DNA of 64,000 bases from Arbacia lixula (GCA_963669155.1 OZ022581.1:6091061-6155060), one strand, 5' to 3'. Shown: positions 10,746 through 22,700, counted from the stretch's first letter. Program-made: numbers and translations. Notes: generated by a model from the letters alone, not told the origin.

Positions 10746-11419
10746 TAGCCACCACTGTTTATGTAAACTTGTTTCAACCTCCTGTCTTTCTAAATTCTGC
10801 ATTGCCATACTGCCTCCATCACCTCCCTGTCTACCAGTTCAAGTTCCTTTGTTTGATCCCACCATCTCCCCCCATCCCTCTGTGTTTTTCTACTTGAGGC
10901 ATACAGTATATTCATAGCTGTATTTGCCCAGCTTGTACTTTGTGAAAAATCATACGTGTCACTAACTTAGGCCCCGTTGCACAAAATATACCATTAATGG
11001 TAACTCTGTCGTCAATGGTAACTACAAATGGCAAGACAACCAATCAAATCCAAGGTTTCCATAGAAGTAATTGATAGCAAAGTTAACATCAATTGTAAGT
11101 TTTATGCAACAGGGCCCTGATCTGTCATCTATCGCACTAAACGTCCGAATTCTTCTCTTTGCCACTTTCCTAATTTTGTACCTAAATCCTCACTTTTCCA
11201 TTATTTTCACTTCTGCCTTCTCACATCCATTTTATAATCTATATATCCAATGCATATTTCACTGTTTCAACTTCAAATCTCTCGCTCTGTATTTAAATCT
11301 CGTCCTCTCTTGCTCCAACTCACTCTAATTCCCCACATCCATCTGTACTCTATACATTTTGCACTTTACTTAAATTTCCCCCTGATCCTTTCTAATTTGT
11401 AACTTGTCTTCCCCTTCAG
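10746..11419. mobile_element. 0.67-kb insertion present only in copy 2
   Basis: Copy 1 reads directly from CCCACTG into TCTCCCGACG. Copy 2 has 0.67 kb between these points. Part of it is a recognisable MITE; the rest is pyrimidine-rich and unclassified. It could be an insertion in copy 2 or a deletion from copy 1. Confidence 0.8.
10970..11118. mobile_element. Small MITE with GGCCCNGTTGCA ends
   Basis: The left end GGCCCCGTTGCACAAAAT and the right end, as reverse complement, GGGCCCTGTTGCATAAAAC are matching inverted repeats around an interior with TTAATGGTAAC and AGTTAACATCAATTG. About 149 bp, non-coding. Confidence 0.78.
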
Positions 11420-12552
11420 TCTCCCGACGACCAGTCACTCATTCTAAGCTCGGCACCTCCGTCCCATTCTTCCTCTCCTTAACCGTTTGAACCTGTTATG
11501 CTTGCATCTAACGTGCTGTATTTCTTTCAACACCCATCTCTCAATATGTACTACTGAAAACATGATATCAGAAACGTCGGATATGTTAATTCGAAACATA
11601 TGTTTCATATATATTAGCAATAAACACAAAATGAACACGAGATTGACAGACGGATGCGTAGTTTTAGTACTATGATGTAATAAATGCTGAATATTCTCTG
11701 GGAAAGAGGCATATATCTGCGAGTAAAGGCCCAGCGTATTCAAGAGATTGCAAAGAGCCCATAACCACTACATTACGACAATTACCATCTACAACATCGA
11801 TAGGATTCCTTGTATACATATTTATCTATCCGATATCATAGAATGGCCTTAAGAATCTCCCAAGAATTCTCCTACTTTATTCATTTTCCCCAAACTGCAT
11901 TCTGGTTATCAATAAAATACACTAAACAATTTGAGATCTGTTTTGCTGATTTTGAAGATAAAATTGCAAACCAAATTGAAAAAAAAAAAATACATCGTCT
12001 TTCCATGTGTATGGTAATCCATTGCCGTGCATTAGCCATGCGCCGGTCAAAAATTGCCATGCGTCGAATAATTTTGTTCGGTAGCATGGTAATTTTGATT
12101 TATTTGTATATATTTGTTTTATTGTTGCCCATGCTATGAAACAAATGACGCACATTTTTCTTGAGGTTCGGTAGAATTGTGTGAAGGCGGTAACTTTGGA
12201 ATGGTCGAAGCCGGGGGTCGAAGACACACTCGGCTGTGTATGGTGTGTTTAAACCATGCAAAGGGATCTTGTGCGCACATTTCATATCGACAAACTCAAA
12301 ACTGTGCATCATACCGCGCACCATCCTATGCTTAACCACGATGAAACATTCTCAATCTATCCGAAGCGCTTAAACATTAGAGAAATGCATTTACGAGTTA
12401 GAAGTTTCCCTTTTCCCTTTATAAAATATTAGTCACAATTATATATGTGCATAGTATGTCATCGAAGTGAAACTGAAATGATTCCCATTATTTTGGGATA
12501 GTTCGGTCACAATCAGTTAATATCCCACAGCCTAACATTTTTATCTACACAC

Positions 12553-13748
12553 TCTCTTTAATATATCTTTTTCAGACAAAATTACATTTAATGAAACATT
12601 GCATGAACCACAAAAACAGCATAATGGTTCAAAAGTGACGTGAAATTCAAAGAAGACATGAAAAGCACATAACTTTGTATGCAATTTATCTCTCAGTCCC
12701 ATATTGGTATTTCAGTGATTTTATATATTGGGTTAGGTACATAAAGATGATACATAAGACTCGAACAAACAGCGAGAGTGACTTGTCTGCTTGATGTATA
12801 AACTGCAAGTGTTTTGATTCTGGAATACTTTCGATTATATATACATGAGTATAATAGTTCCGTCTTTATCATTGGTGCTGGTCGGAAAATGAGATTTGGT
12901 GTGAGAGAAGTGAGGTGGTGTGAGAGAAGTGAGGGAGTGACCAGTGGCGGGATGATGTGGTCAAGTGAATTAAGAGGAGAACTATGAGTTTGAGAGAGAG
13001 AGAGAATTACGAAGGGAGAGTGTTACATACAAGGATTATGTAGTTCGATATACTACAAATGCAAAATGACAGTTATCGTTACAAGTATCAATAATATATT
13101 TAATTTGCCCACATGAAAATTCACAAAGTTGACAATTAACGAATTCTATTTCATGTTCAGATGAACAACGCTTTTCCGGAGAATCGAACCTTCGGAATAA
13201 CGGACCATCGTTACCATAGGAAAACGAACTTTCGGATTAACGATAATGAACTCTGAAAAGTTACGTTGTGTCTGTATTTTAGTCTTGAAATTGAAAGAAA
13301 TGCAGAAAATATACTGGTTAAACTACCATTCTGGTTAGAACACCATTATCTATGTTTTAAATAAAATTTATTCTGATGCAGGTATCATTCCAAACAATTT
13401 CATTGGTTCTCTTGTTACTCGCCTTCACTCCTACGGTAAATTGACATTTGGTCTACCCCAATTATTTGGTCCAATTCCCATTTTAAAATCCAAAAACTTA
13501 TACAATGTATATGGTTTATGTTAACGAGATGTTATGTTAGGGTTTACGATTGTGAAAATGATTATGACCCACGGGTTTTGATTACGTTTTCCTTATCTTA
13601 AAGGGTATTTAAAAGGTATTACTTGTGTAAAACGAAAGTGTGATATAACACAATCGGTGAAGACTCAATGGCTAGTAACCGCTCTTATGTTTTATCTAAC
13701 ACCTCACATGTAATTTTTAAAAGCAAGAAATGACTACCAGAGGCACAT
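12553..13748. other. 3' flank of the sterol desaturase gene, no other gene
   Basis: AT-rich DNA. TTTATT near 13370 reads AATAAA on the minus strand and could be a polyadenylation signal for the desaturase. A small GTGAGAGAAGTGAGG repeat lies at about 12900-12935. Nothing else was recognised. Confidence 0.5.
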
Positions 13749-14105
13749 TCAGTCTTCTTTCTGATTACAACCGCCATTGACTCTGGCACTCGAGTCCGCG
13801 GTGTACACTTCACCCTTACGACGATGTTGCGGTCCGGTGTTACCGTTGATGCGGTCCCCCTGGAGCTTCAAGACCTGATCGAGAGGGCTGTCCCCCTCGT
13901 AGGCCGACGGGGTCCGGAAGGACCCGCCAATCCGGTCCCACAGGGTGAAGTACTGTCCGTAGTTGTAGTTGAAGTACAAGTGGTGGTCGGTGTGGTGGGC
14001 CGACCCGTTGATGTAGGGCTTGAGGGGGTCTGGCACGCGGAAGTCGCCGTCGTGGATACTGACCGACCAGATGCTGACGAAGGTAAACATGGTCAGGTAC
14101 AGCAT
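13749..14105 (-). CDS. SC5D: SC5D exon 4 (third histidine box and C-terminus)
   Basis: It follows TTTCTAG and runs from MLYLTMFTFVSIW through SIHDGDFRVP and HHTDHH to NYGQYFTLWDRIGG. The charged C-terminal tail ends ...NQKED. Confidence 0.93.
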   Translation of the reverse strand: MLYLTMFTFVSIWSVSIHDGDFRVPDPLKPYINGSAHHTDHHLYFNYNYGQYFTLWDRIGGSFRTPSAYEGDSPLDQVLKLQGDRINGNTGPQHRRKGEVYTADSSARVNGGCNQKED

Positions 14106-16896
14106 CTAGAAATTGAATTGAAATACAATCAAGGATGTTTTAATTACATGGAGTACCATCAGGCCTTAATTACCGCAGATTCATTGTACTTTTCTTAGAG
14201 TCTCAAAAGATTATCACTTTCATCCCATACGTTCGTATCCGCCGATTCTCTGGATTTCGCATAAACAAAACAGGATGCGCAGAATAATTTGGGGAAACAT
14301 TCTCACCCTAGATGCTTACGAAGTTGTGACATGTAATACTTACAATGCAACTCTAAAGATGTAATCGAAAAATGTTGTGATAATAAAGTAAAATAGTTCC
14401 AAACGTGATATCAAGGTGCAATAGAAAAGTCTCGATTTCACATTGTTCCGCATGATATTCCACTGAAAAAGTTGCTGGAAACATTACTTGAATATATATT
14501 TTTGTTTCAGAAAGGTAACATGAAAAGTGTACCCAGCCTCGCCCAGCTAGTATTTTCATTAAGAAAAGTATAATGATTTCGTGTTTGCTTGTCCACATTA
14601 ACTACACAACAAAACTACCAGTTAATCAGCAAAAGCTGAAATGTATGCATGTTCAGGAATATGCATGACCTATTGTAAAATCCAGGTAGCGCTGCCAACA
14701 GTCATGAATATTGAGTGGCGGAACCAAACCTCGTTGAAAGGGATGGATGTCCATTTCTTGAAACATCCTTGTTTAAATTGAATACTCACATACGTTTAAA
14801 GCGGTGTGTATCGATCGTATATATCTAAAAGATTGTTGCCCCCCCCCCCCCCCCCGAACCCTCATCGAGGCAATCGAGGCAATGCCGTGGTCACAACCGG
14901 CCACAACCGGTCACAACCAGCCGTGCTCTGCGTGTGGTCTGCGTCGGGTTTCGCGTCGGGTTTCGCAGAAAGTCCTTGCGTCGGACGAAAGGAGGTGTGA
15001 GTTTTTTTTTTTTTTTTTTTTTCAGGCGAGTACTAGCACGCAGGAGGACGCGCGCGAGGGATCGCAGAAGTTGGCATGCAAGCTGCGGACACGCAACAAA
15101 AACATGCACGGCCGGTTGTACCAACGGGAAGGGCATGACAGGTCACTGCACCTTGTTGAGCGGGATGATGAAGGGGAGGACGTGAAAGGGTATGGTCTGC
15201 AGTATGGTGTCGAGCGGGTGGAGCGAGTGACTGGCGAACGGCGATGGCACCTTCCACTGGTGGTGATGTTTGTGTATGTGCTTGTAGACCTGGGGGTGGT
15301 GCATCCAGCGGTGGATCCAGTAGATACCCATATCCGTGAAGAAGATGTGGCCCAAAAGATCCAGCGCAGTGCGTATCCATCCTTTGGAAAAATTAATGTA
15401 GAATTACAAATCGATGTGAGAAAAGAAATGTTGGCTTGCCTACACCCAGTTTAGCGGACTGCCTACTTGACCGTGTAAATGAATGGCAAGACAAGTTACG
15501 GGAGTGCTGTATCAGTGGTAAGAGCTCTCGATTCTCATATGAGAGCTAGATTTTAGCTGGGTTCAAACCCTGCCTCGTGTGTACTCCCTGGACAATAATA
15601 AGTCCAACATTCATTGAATGTTTGTGAGAGTCATTATTTACCTTTGACATGTGTTATTGTCAACAATAAAGCCGTTTTCGTAATGTTCACAACTTTCCCC
15701 ATAACTACGTAGTAACGCATTATTACACGTACCTGTATCATTCAGCTTTGGGGTTACCGATAGTAACGTATTACATGGACGACGTAAATAAAATGTGCAT
15801 ACATAATTTTTTTGTTGTTGGTTTTTTTTCATTGTATTATTTAGCCCTCCATTTTTAGGCTTAAAACATTTCACAATGTAAAAATGCATTTTACACTCAA
15901 ATGACTACAATAAATTACCTACCTTTCTTTTAGTTTTAAACAAACAGAGATCTGAGTGACTGCCATTTAACAACAAATTTGTTATGTGTACCTGAAATAT
16001 AATTGATATATCTCTCATCTTCATAATATTCAATAACTTTTTTCTTTATGGTACCAAAAATAGGAATCTTATTAATTATTAAGCTTTTGTACGAACAATT
16101 GTTGTTTGATCAAAATTCCCATGCAATTTAAGGCATCATTTCTCTATTTCTTCAAAACCAAAAATTCTATTTCGTAAATTACACTTTATCTGTACTAAAT
16201 AACCTTCATTTATCCATTTTGCTGTTTCCTTCCAAATGGATTTACTGAGTTCACAGTCGTAAAAGAAATGTACAATGTCTTCCACCTCTTGTTTTTTTTT
16301 TTTTTTTTAACAAAACGAACAAGTTTCATCACTGACTATTTTCATCTTATACAGTTGCTCATTCAAGAACAAAATCCTGTTTACTACCTTATACTGAAAA
16401 TCTTAAAGTACTATTTGGAGTAAATCGAAATATCATAATATGACATTTCTGCATAAATGAACTATCAGGGCTGTAATCTAAATGTCGTTCCCATTCTAAA
16501 CATATTGAGGGTATACATTTTGTCTTTCCAATAAGAGATTTGTAGATGTATCGACATCCTTGTGGGTCACATATACAAGTGTTTTGATATATGACGGCAT
16601 CAATGGACCTTCTATACCTTGTTCACATTTTCAATATAAATTCTATACCGACGCTTTATAGCTTGACTAGAATAGTAAGACAAATAATTAAGTTTCAATC
16701 AAAACTTTTGTTCAAAATCTTCAAGAGTTAACAAAGTCCCCTTACTATCAATCAAGTCATACATAAGGGCATACATAAATGCTTAACGAGTTGCTTACAA
16801 CAGTTTAAGTGCTATATAAGAGCAGTACAGTATTATTATAATGAAAAAAGGTATGAACATTGTGATAGAGGAATGAGATTAAAGGTGTGTGTGTGT

Positions 16897-16927
<31 letters not shown>

Positions 16928-17362
16928 GGGTTAGTGGTCAAGACTACAAACTCTGTAATCAGTGGAGTTTTATTTTGCCAGGACCATGAGTCCCATTATT
17001 GTTTGATTTCAGGATACCAGGGGGGCATCAGCTAGGGGAAAATGTTGAAATTCAACAGAGTCCCGCCCCAGTGATGACGGCTGAACGGTTCTGCCATGGT
17101 TTCAATGATATGCATCATATTCCTTTAGGAGTCATGCCACATAATTTGACTACGGTATGTGCCTTATATAATGAGTAAATAGAGCTTTCTTTGAAAGAAA
17201 AGAAGAAACTAACCAACGTATCCTTCCCCATTGATGCCATCATACAGCATGGAATAGCCTCTGACTTCGGCTAGGAAGACCAGCGTCGCTTGCACGGCCT
17301 CGAAGAATAAATTGTACATGCTCAGCGAGATTTCTCTCCTCACTTGATTCTGTTTGATGTCA

Positions 17363-17407
<45 letters not shown>

Positions 17408-18769
17408 GGGGGAGAGTGAGAGGGAGAGGGAGATGCACCACAAAATATCCGTTAGTACAACTAAAGATGAACATTTTGTTGTAATTATTGTTGTCTGCAC
17501 TCAATTAGGTGGCATATATTGTTTTAATGTTTGCATTTCTAAACGTTTATTGCAATGTATGCTTGAATATTCATTTTATCTAGTTATATGCCGGTTATCT
17601 ATTAAAATATACAAAAATATGACACAAGTCACTGGTCAATGAATAACATTCATGAGCATCTCAGTTATCAGTATGTTTTTCAAGTAGATAACATACTGTG
17701 CCAGTTGGGTGAACAGTACTTGCTTGAAGTGAAAGTAATCAACTACTGGTATAAATTCAGGTTAGGCTTAGGATTAGGATTAGGATTTGTTGGTCTTTTA
17801 AAGACGTCTTATTGACGTGAATATATTACGTCATATTGTGCATGAAATAACGTTCAGGAAGACGTAACAAAACATTTTGTAAACGTCCTATATCAAACGT
17901 TCTGTAAACGTCCTATACAAAACGTTGAATTTTGAAACGTCCAAAAAAAAAAACGTTTTTTAAACGTTCTACAAAAAACCTAAACTTTGAAGTCAAAAGT
18001 TAAAGTTATATAACTTTAAAAACGTTCTGTGTTTGCTAGGAAAAACCTTTTGAAAACGTTCTAAATACATTGTGGACGTTGTAAGAAGGTGCAGAAAACT
18101 TAAAAAAAACATTTGGATTTGTTAAATACAAGATATTGCCGTTTTTTGACAGGAAAACTTTCTTTCATTAATACGGAACTAAGGAAAACTTTGTAAATTA
18201 ACAGGATGTAATACAAGAAAGTCGTTTTCTGGCAGTTATATTTGTCTTTTGAGTAAATTGTCTTTTGACAGGAAAACTCTCGTACTATAACTTCAGAATT
18301 ATATGCCTACGAGGACTTCCTGTTAGCTAACTTGGAAGCCCGTTGATATAAGAGAAACATGTTTATCAACACTAATATTTATCTTCTGTTGTCTTATGAA
18401 GGAATTTCTTGTATTTTTACAGGATCATCCTTGTTACGGAAAATTGAACAATGGGAACAATTCGAAAATAAACCAGATAGCCTGTATGAATACGCGATTC
18501 CTGTTCATTAATAGTAACAAGTACTGGTAACTGTCAATTCAAGCCGACTCCCTAGAAAATTACGATTTCCCTGCCATTTTACAATGAAAATACCGTAATA
18601 ATAGAGAAACGGCCAAAAGTTAATTAACCCAGTTAATTCACATTTGTTTTTTTACAGCGTAGTTACATACCTTCACAATATACGTCTGCACAAGGCGTTG
18701 AAGGGATATTCTATTTTTAATGTAACTACTCAGCTTTTGGAAAACAAATCAACTGAATATGTGCAGTAA

Positions 18770-18806
<37 letters not shown>

Positions 18807-19023
18807 ATACTTTGAGGAATTTGGGATGCTGCATAAGACGGTGGTCGAAAATGAAGTAGTAGCAGAAGGTGGCGGTGATCAAGTACATGGATGTTGCCCC
18901 AAACCAGACTGCGAAGAACAGCGTGACGGTCTGTCTTACCCACCACGCCTCGCCCCAAGACTCCGGGTACACGTACGGAGTTAGCAGGTATTCGTCCAGG
19001 AAGTTCAGTCCGTGGTCGGCCAT
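13749..19023 (-). CDS. SC5D: Lathosterol oxidase / sterol C5-desaturase (complete, 4 exons)
   Basis: Exons 19023-18811, 17349-17214, 15381-15152 and 14105-13749 join in phase to 311 residues from ATG to stop. It belongs to the fatty acid hydroxylase superfamily of ER membrane di-iron enzymes. The three histidine boxes are intact: H140-x3-H144 (HRWMH), H153-x2-HH (HKHHH) and H231-x2-HH (HTDHH). SC5D hallmarks are FLKNQVRREI, FFTDMGIYWIHR, SHSLHPLDTILQ, SIHDGDFRVP and NYGQYFTLWDRIGGSF. Hydrophobic segments lie near residues 33-58, 83-100 and 195-208. The family introduces the C5(6) double bond into delta-7 sterols, using O2 and cytochrome b5. The length is close to the vertebrate enzyme (about 300). 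The ATG is the first in a frame that matches the family N-terminus. No broken exon is seen, so it is probably functional. Confidence 0.93.
14106..15151. other. SC5D intron 3
   Basis: It has a C-run at about 14838-14855, a T-run at 15001-15022 and a short triple GGTCACAACC-like repeat near 14890-14920. No gene or element was identified. Long plus-strand frames here overlap exon 3 antisense. Confidence 0.6.
15152..15381 (-). CDS. SC5D: SC5D exon 3 (first two histidine boxes)
   Basis: It follows TTTCCAAAG, completes a glycine codon, and carries HRWMHHP and HIHKHHHQWKVPSPFASHS. It ends PLNK before GTGCAG. The residue spacing to exon 4 matches the family exactly. Confidence 0.93.
15503..15590 (+). 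mobile_element. tRNA-derived SINE head
   Basis: Pol III A-box-like TATCAGTGGTAAGAGC is followed 43 bases on by a B box GGGTTCAAACCC. Between them, CTCTCGATTCTCATATGAGAG forms an anticodon-type stem-loop. No pairing acceptor stem or mature tRNA ends are seen, so a SINE head fits better than a tRNA gene. It is in SC5D intron 2, opposite in orientation to the gene. Confidence 0.7.
15591..16129. other. SC5D intron 2, unclassified
   Basis: AT-rich. The first part may be the body of the SINE. No exon or further repeat was recognised. Confidence 0.5.
16130..16580 (-). mobile_element. L1-like LINE ORF2 C-terminal fragment (decayed)
   Basis: Minus-strand frames with frameshifts read NRILFLNEQLYKMKIV, SDETCSFC, EVEDIVHFFYDCELSKSIW and KETAKWINEGYL. 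This is the cysteine-containing C-terminal region typical of L1/Tx1-clade ORF2 proteins (CxxC then HLFxxC...W). Upstream pieces (WERHLDYSPDSSF, FQYKVV) are in other frames, so the copy is dead. The same region of a related element occurs at 46832-47290. Confidence 0.72.
16581..17213. other. SC5D intron 2, remaining part
   Basis: Contains a (GT)n-G(n) tract at 16885-16931. No exon was recognised. Confidence 0.5.
16885..16931 (+). repeat. (GT)n followed by a G-run
   Basis: About 13 GT units pass directly into about 20 G. Confidence 0.95.
17214..17349 (-). CDS. SC5D: SC5D exon 2
   Basis: It follows CATCAAACAG and reads NQVRREISLSMYNLF, QATLVFLAEVRGYSMLYDG and EGYV plus one base. The donor is G|GTTAGT. 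An earlier GT (after GGATAC) was rejected because only this donor keeps the frame into exon 3. Confidence 0.9.
17368..17413 (+). repeat. (GA)n followed by a G-run
   Basis: GAGAGA units pass into about 15 G, just upstream of SC5D exon 2 in transcript terms. Confidence 0.95.
17795..18075. repeat. Cluster of AACGTT/AACGTCC motifs
   Basis: About a dozen variants of AAACGTTCT, AAACGTCC and GACGTTG occur in 280 bases within SC5D intron 1. It looks like a decayed short-period repeat. I see no gene in it. Confidence 0.6.
18076..18810. other. SC5D intron 1, remaining part
   Basis: AT-rich with a GACAGGAAAACTTTC / GACAGGAAAACTCTC motif repeated, ending in the A-run next to exon 1. No other exon was seen. 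Confidence 0.5.
18811..19023 (-). CDS. SC5D: SC5D exon 1
   Basis: It encodes residues 1-71, with LLTPYVYPESWGEAWWVRQ and the first membrane segment. It ends LKK-less at ...PKFLK, codon-complete, then GTATGT. The intron starts with a run of about 30 T on the coding strand (A-run at 18776-18805), unusually close to the donor. Confidence 0.92.
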
Positions 19024-19329
19024 GCTGCTGGAGGTATTGCGCTATATGTGTATTCAGCGGACTAGGCTTGTATAATATGCTATTGCGTCAGCAAATGGGA
19101 GAGACGATCAGAAGAGGATAAAAAGGAAGGTTATATTGAAATTAAAGATATGTACATTTTTGGTCAATACTCTCCTCCCTCAGATTAGAAAATGCCCAAC
19201 ATATTTCGGTGTCAATGACTTCTTTATCATACAATTCATCCAATGGCATTATGGTAGCGATGGCAGAGCGGGGTGGGGGTGGGGTGTGGGGTGTGGGTAG
19301 CAGGGGGTAAAATATATAGTGATAGGGGA
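19024..19329 (-). promoter_or_regulatory. Probable 5' flank of SC5D
   Basis: This is the sequence directly upstream of the SC5D ATG. It must contain the 5' UTR or an upstream splice acceptor. No TATA box or sterol-response element could be assigned with confidence. Confidence 0.35.
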
Positions 19330-19735
19330 GAGCGGGGTAAATACGGACATGGGGTAATACCGGACAGGCCTGTTTTGGGACTATTGTGATAGCTGTCGTT
19401 ATAACTCTATCCTATAGCTGAGATGCATGGTCTTTATTTCCGTCATTTAATGATAAGTTATTAGACAAAATGTTTTTTTTTTCTACCCCCAAACATTTGT
19501 TTATAGATTTCAGTTGATCGATTCATTGCTATCTGGGGGTTAGATTTACAGTAATTTTTGCGACAAGTTTTATTCAGTGTGATCCATTTTTTAACATAAA
19601 TGCAGTGTTAATTGTTAAGAATCAGTGGTCTAGGCTGTATAAAGGGATCATGGGTCAAAGGTCAACGTGGGGTAATAGCGGACGGGTGAACGTTATTGCC
19701 CCATGTTGTCCGGTATTACCGGCAATATTATAATT
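19330..19735. repeat. Repeat with GGGGTAATACCGGAC ends
   Basis: The left side has AGCGGGGTAAATACGGACAT and GGGGTAATACCGGACAGG. The right side has GGGGTAATAGCGGACGGG and the inverse GTCCGGTATTACC. The paired direct and inverted forms suggest a MITE or foldback end pair. No coding frame was found. Confidence 0.55.
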
Positions 19736-22700
19736 TTACTCTTACATAACGAGGAATTTCAAATAACAGGGTGAATATATACCATTGTCCCCAAAAGCCC
19801 GTTATTAAAAGGTTCCGCTGCTTATGATGATTGCACGCGTCGTATTCTACAGAACCTGTACCTATAAACTAAAAGACTGAAGAACGACTTGAAACATGGA
19901 TGCCATATAGGTGCAGGGTAAAATGTTTTTGACTTGCCATTGAATTTTGCTTTAAAAATTCATTTTGCTGATTATTTTCACATTTCTCACAAAATGTAAA
20001 ACTGAGCCTTACTTACTACTGCTCTTCTCATTTAAGCACAGTGACTCAAACGGTAATTCATTAAAATTACTGTCTGAAAGATTGGTAAGTTCCTTTCAAA
20101 TAAAGAATAAAACGTGTTTCACAGACCTTGCTTTTGTTTTATTTATTTTCAAATGACCTGTGTTTGGATTTAGTAAAAGCGAGGTAAACTGAATTACCAT
20201 TTTAGTTATTCAAATCAGTCCGATATCTTCTCATTAACGAATGAAATTACATGAGGCTTAGCTTAAACTTGTACAAATGGATCGATAATATCCAGATAAA
20301 ATAATAAACCTATTGTACATAATTAGTACGCTTCTCAAATCTAAGACAAAGCTTTTTTAAAAGATAACTTAAAAAGAATGTAACACTGGTTGCCTTTATC
20401 TATGCCAAAATGAGGGTATACCACATAGGTACATTATACGATGTCCATTTGATGATGTTGTGCTCACACAGAAGTTTAAAATTTTAACGTCTATAGTGTG
20501 CCTCTTCAGAACTCAAGCGCCCCTCGTGCACTTATAGAAGTGTGCCCTCTCGAAGGAGCAAACTGCTCATCGGAAACCAACAATTTTCTTTTTATATAAG
20601 GAACTAACCCCTCCAAAGCACAAGTGTTCATCTAACAATACTAGCATTGTGGCCCATTGCATCAATAACACTATCAATTGACGTTAAAGACGACCATATT
20701 GTCCCACTTGCGATGACTTTCCTCATCTCGCAATGAAAAATGGGGGAAAGGTACTCCAACAAGAATAAAACTATGCAATTTGATATCACAACATGGCTTT
20801 CATACTTGATTATTTGATAATGAGCATTATTTCATGATTGTCAACCAATCATGTAACAGGATGGTGTTTATAATCAATAATAGTTTATCATAATGTACCG
20901 TTTCAATGGATAGAAAAATGTCCTTCTAAAACACATGTGCCCCATGTAATCATACAATGGTGTTGTCTTTCCATACGTAAGACTGGCGGCTCTTAAATTA
21001 TGCAACTGTTAGAACGTACATGGACTTCGGCAAGTTTGGGATAAATGAACGAATGTCACATCGCTTATGTCACCCCTTCATGCTATTGAAAAAAACCCCC
21101 AGTAATATCAATATGCAATATCAAGTACAATGTCTTTATATTTTTCCGGTATTGATGTGAGCGTTAATGAATAAGTACCATCCCACTGCCATGTTATACT
21201 GACAATGGAATGGTAGACTTTCTTACTAGAGGAACATGTACTGATATTAATGTCCCTCTGACAAGATGGTTTAATCATGTTTTTTTTTCTTTCAAAACTC
21301 GACGAAGTAATTGTAGCATCAGCTACGTGGTAACCCTATATAATATGGAATGCACTGCTCAAACACGCTTAACACGCTAAAATGACGACACGGCATAAAC
21401 AGCATAAACAAATCCTTTCTGGTTATTAATGTTAGTTGTCTCTGACTATGATCTCAGCTTGGGATCACGATCACTAGCAATTAACGCTCGTCGAAATTCC
21501 ACTGTGGGTATTACTGTGCGTCAACCCTTTGCGTATAACTGTGCGGTTCACCGGAGACAAATATTAACAATAACAATGTGTTAAATGCTGAAATTGCTAA
21601 ATACACAAATGTACTGAACTAAAATCGTATATATACCTAAGTAAGATGATTATCGCTAATTACATGTTAAATCCTAATCTTATGTTTCCAATCATCACAT
21701 ACCAAGAGGACATATAAATATATACTTCATTCCAATATCGACAAATACTATGTTATTATGAGGCATAATTATATTCTTTGGAATATGTGTCTGACGGCAC
21801 ATCAACTGCAAACAACTGATACAGTGGATTATACTGATGCATCAACATTAACAGAGAAATAATATGGACAATATTTCCTGCTTGACTACTGAACAATATC
21901 ATATCACATCACAATAATGTGTTATAAACCTTGGGCTCATTAGCGTAATCTAACGCCCTGAATACATATTCATCACAACCTCTGTTGTTTCAGTATTAAA
22001 CTTCATCTATATACTGTTGTATTGTGACGTATACCATAACCACTACCTTAGAGTTACAATTAACCATGAACTATGCTCTAGATTTGTACAAGTATAATAT
22101 GCCGCTAACTGATTTCCATACCGAATCTACCAAATCTTCATTATGCGTAAATGTATAACGGACTTAACATATTCTAATACATACTAGCTTAGCCAAATAA
22201 TGTGAATAACTGTTCAATATTCTACAACTTTATTCTAAATCATATGCGATAAAGTAATGCTTGGCTCCGTAATAGCAATCTGCGGTTTGCAAGCACTTTA
22301 ACTGATGAATTGATTCATATGAGTCCTTTAATCTGGTATTTATGTTTATCATAATGCAGACATACATCAACAATATGTACAGTAAATCATGACTGCACAC
22401 GGTCAGGTGTTGATATAATAACAAGGCTGATTCTTACTGTATTAACAATAAATAATCTACTTTGCTCATGGTAGATGATATCTTCTTGAGTTCAAGAAGT
22501 TCATGAACATTATCACTTCCAAACAGGGTTAATATAACAGTAACTTTGATACATGTATAGGGTTATGTTCAGTTCTCAAATCTGTGCAGAACTCAATTTT
22601 CCCTTCCTTCTTCTTGCTCTGTCAGGTTTCTTCTAACCATATACTTTCACTTTGCTTATTGCCTGCCCCTTCCAAATTCCTTTTTTCTTTGTTCATTTGG

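Larger units (their letters stand above)
9658..12552. repeat. Tandem duplication, copy 2
   Basis: Head-to-tail with copy 1. It differs by scattered substitutions, an expanded CT tract, a small insertion near 12280 and one 0.67-kb insertion at 10746-11419. It ends near TTTTTATCTACACACTC. Confidence 0.93.

Noticed and set aside
14804-15454. 216-residue plus-strand frame
   Set aside because: It lies antisense to SC5D exon 3 and reads through homopolymers in the intron.
15503-15590. Functional tRNA gene
   Set aside because: A and B boxes are good, but no acceptor stem pairs around them.
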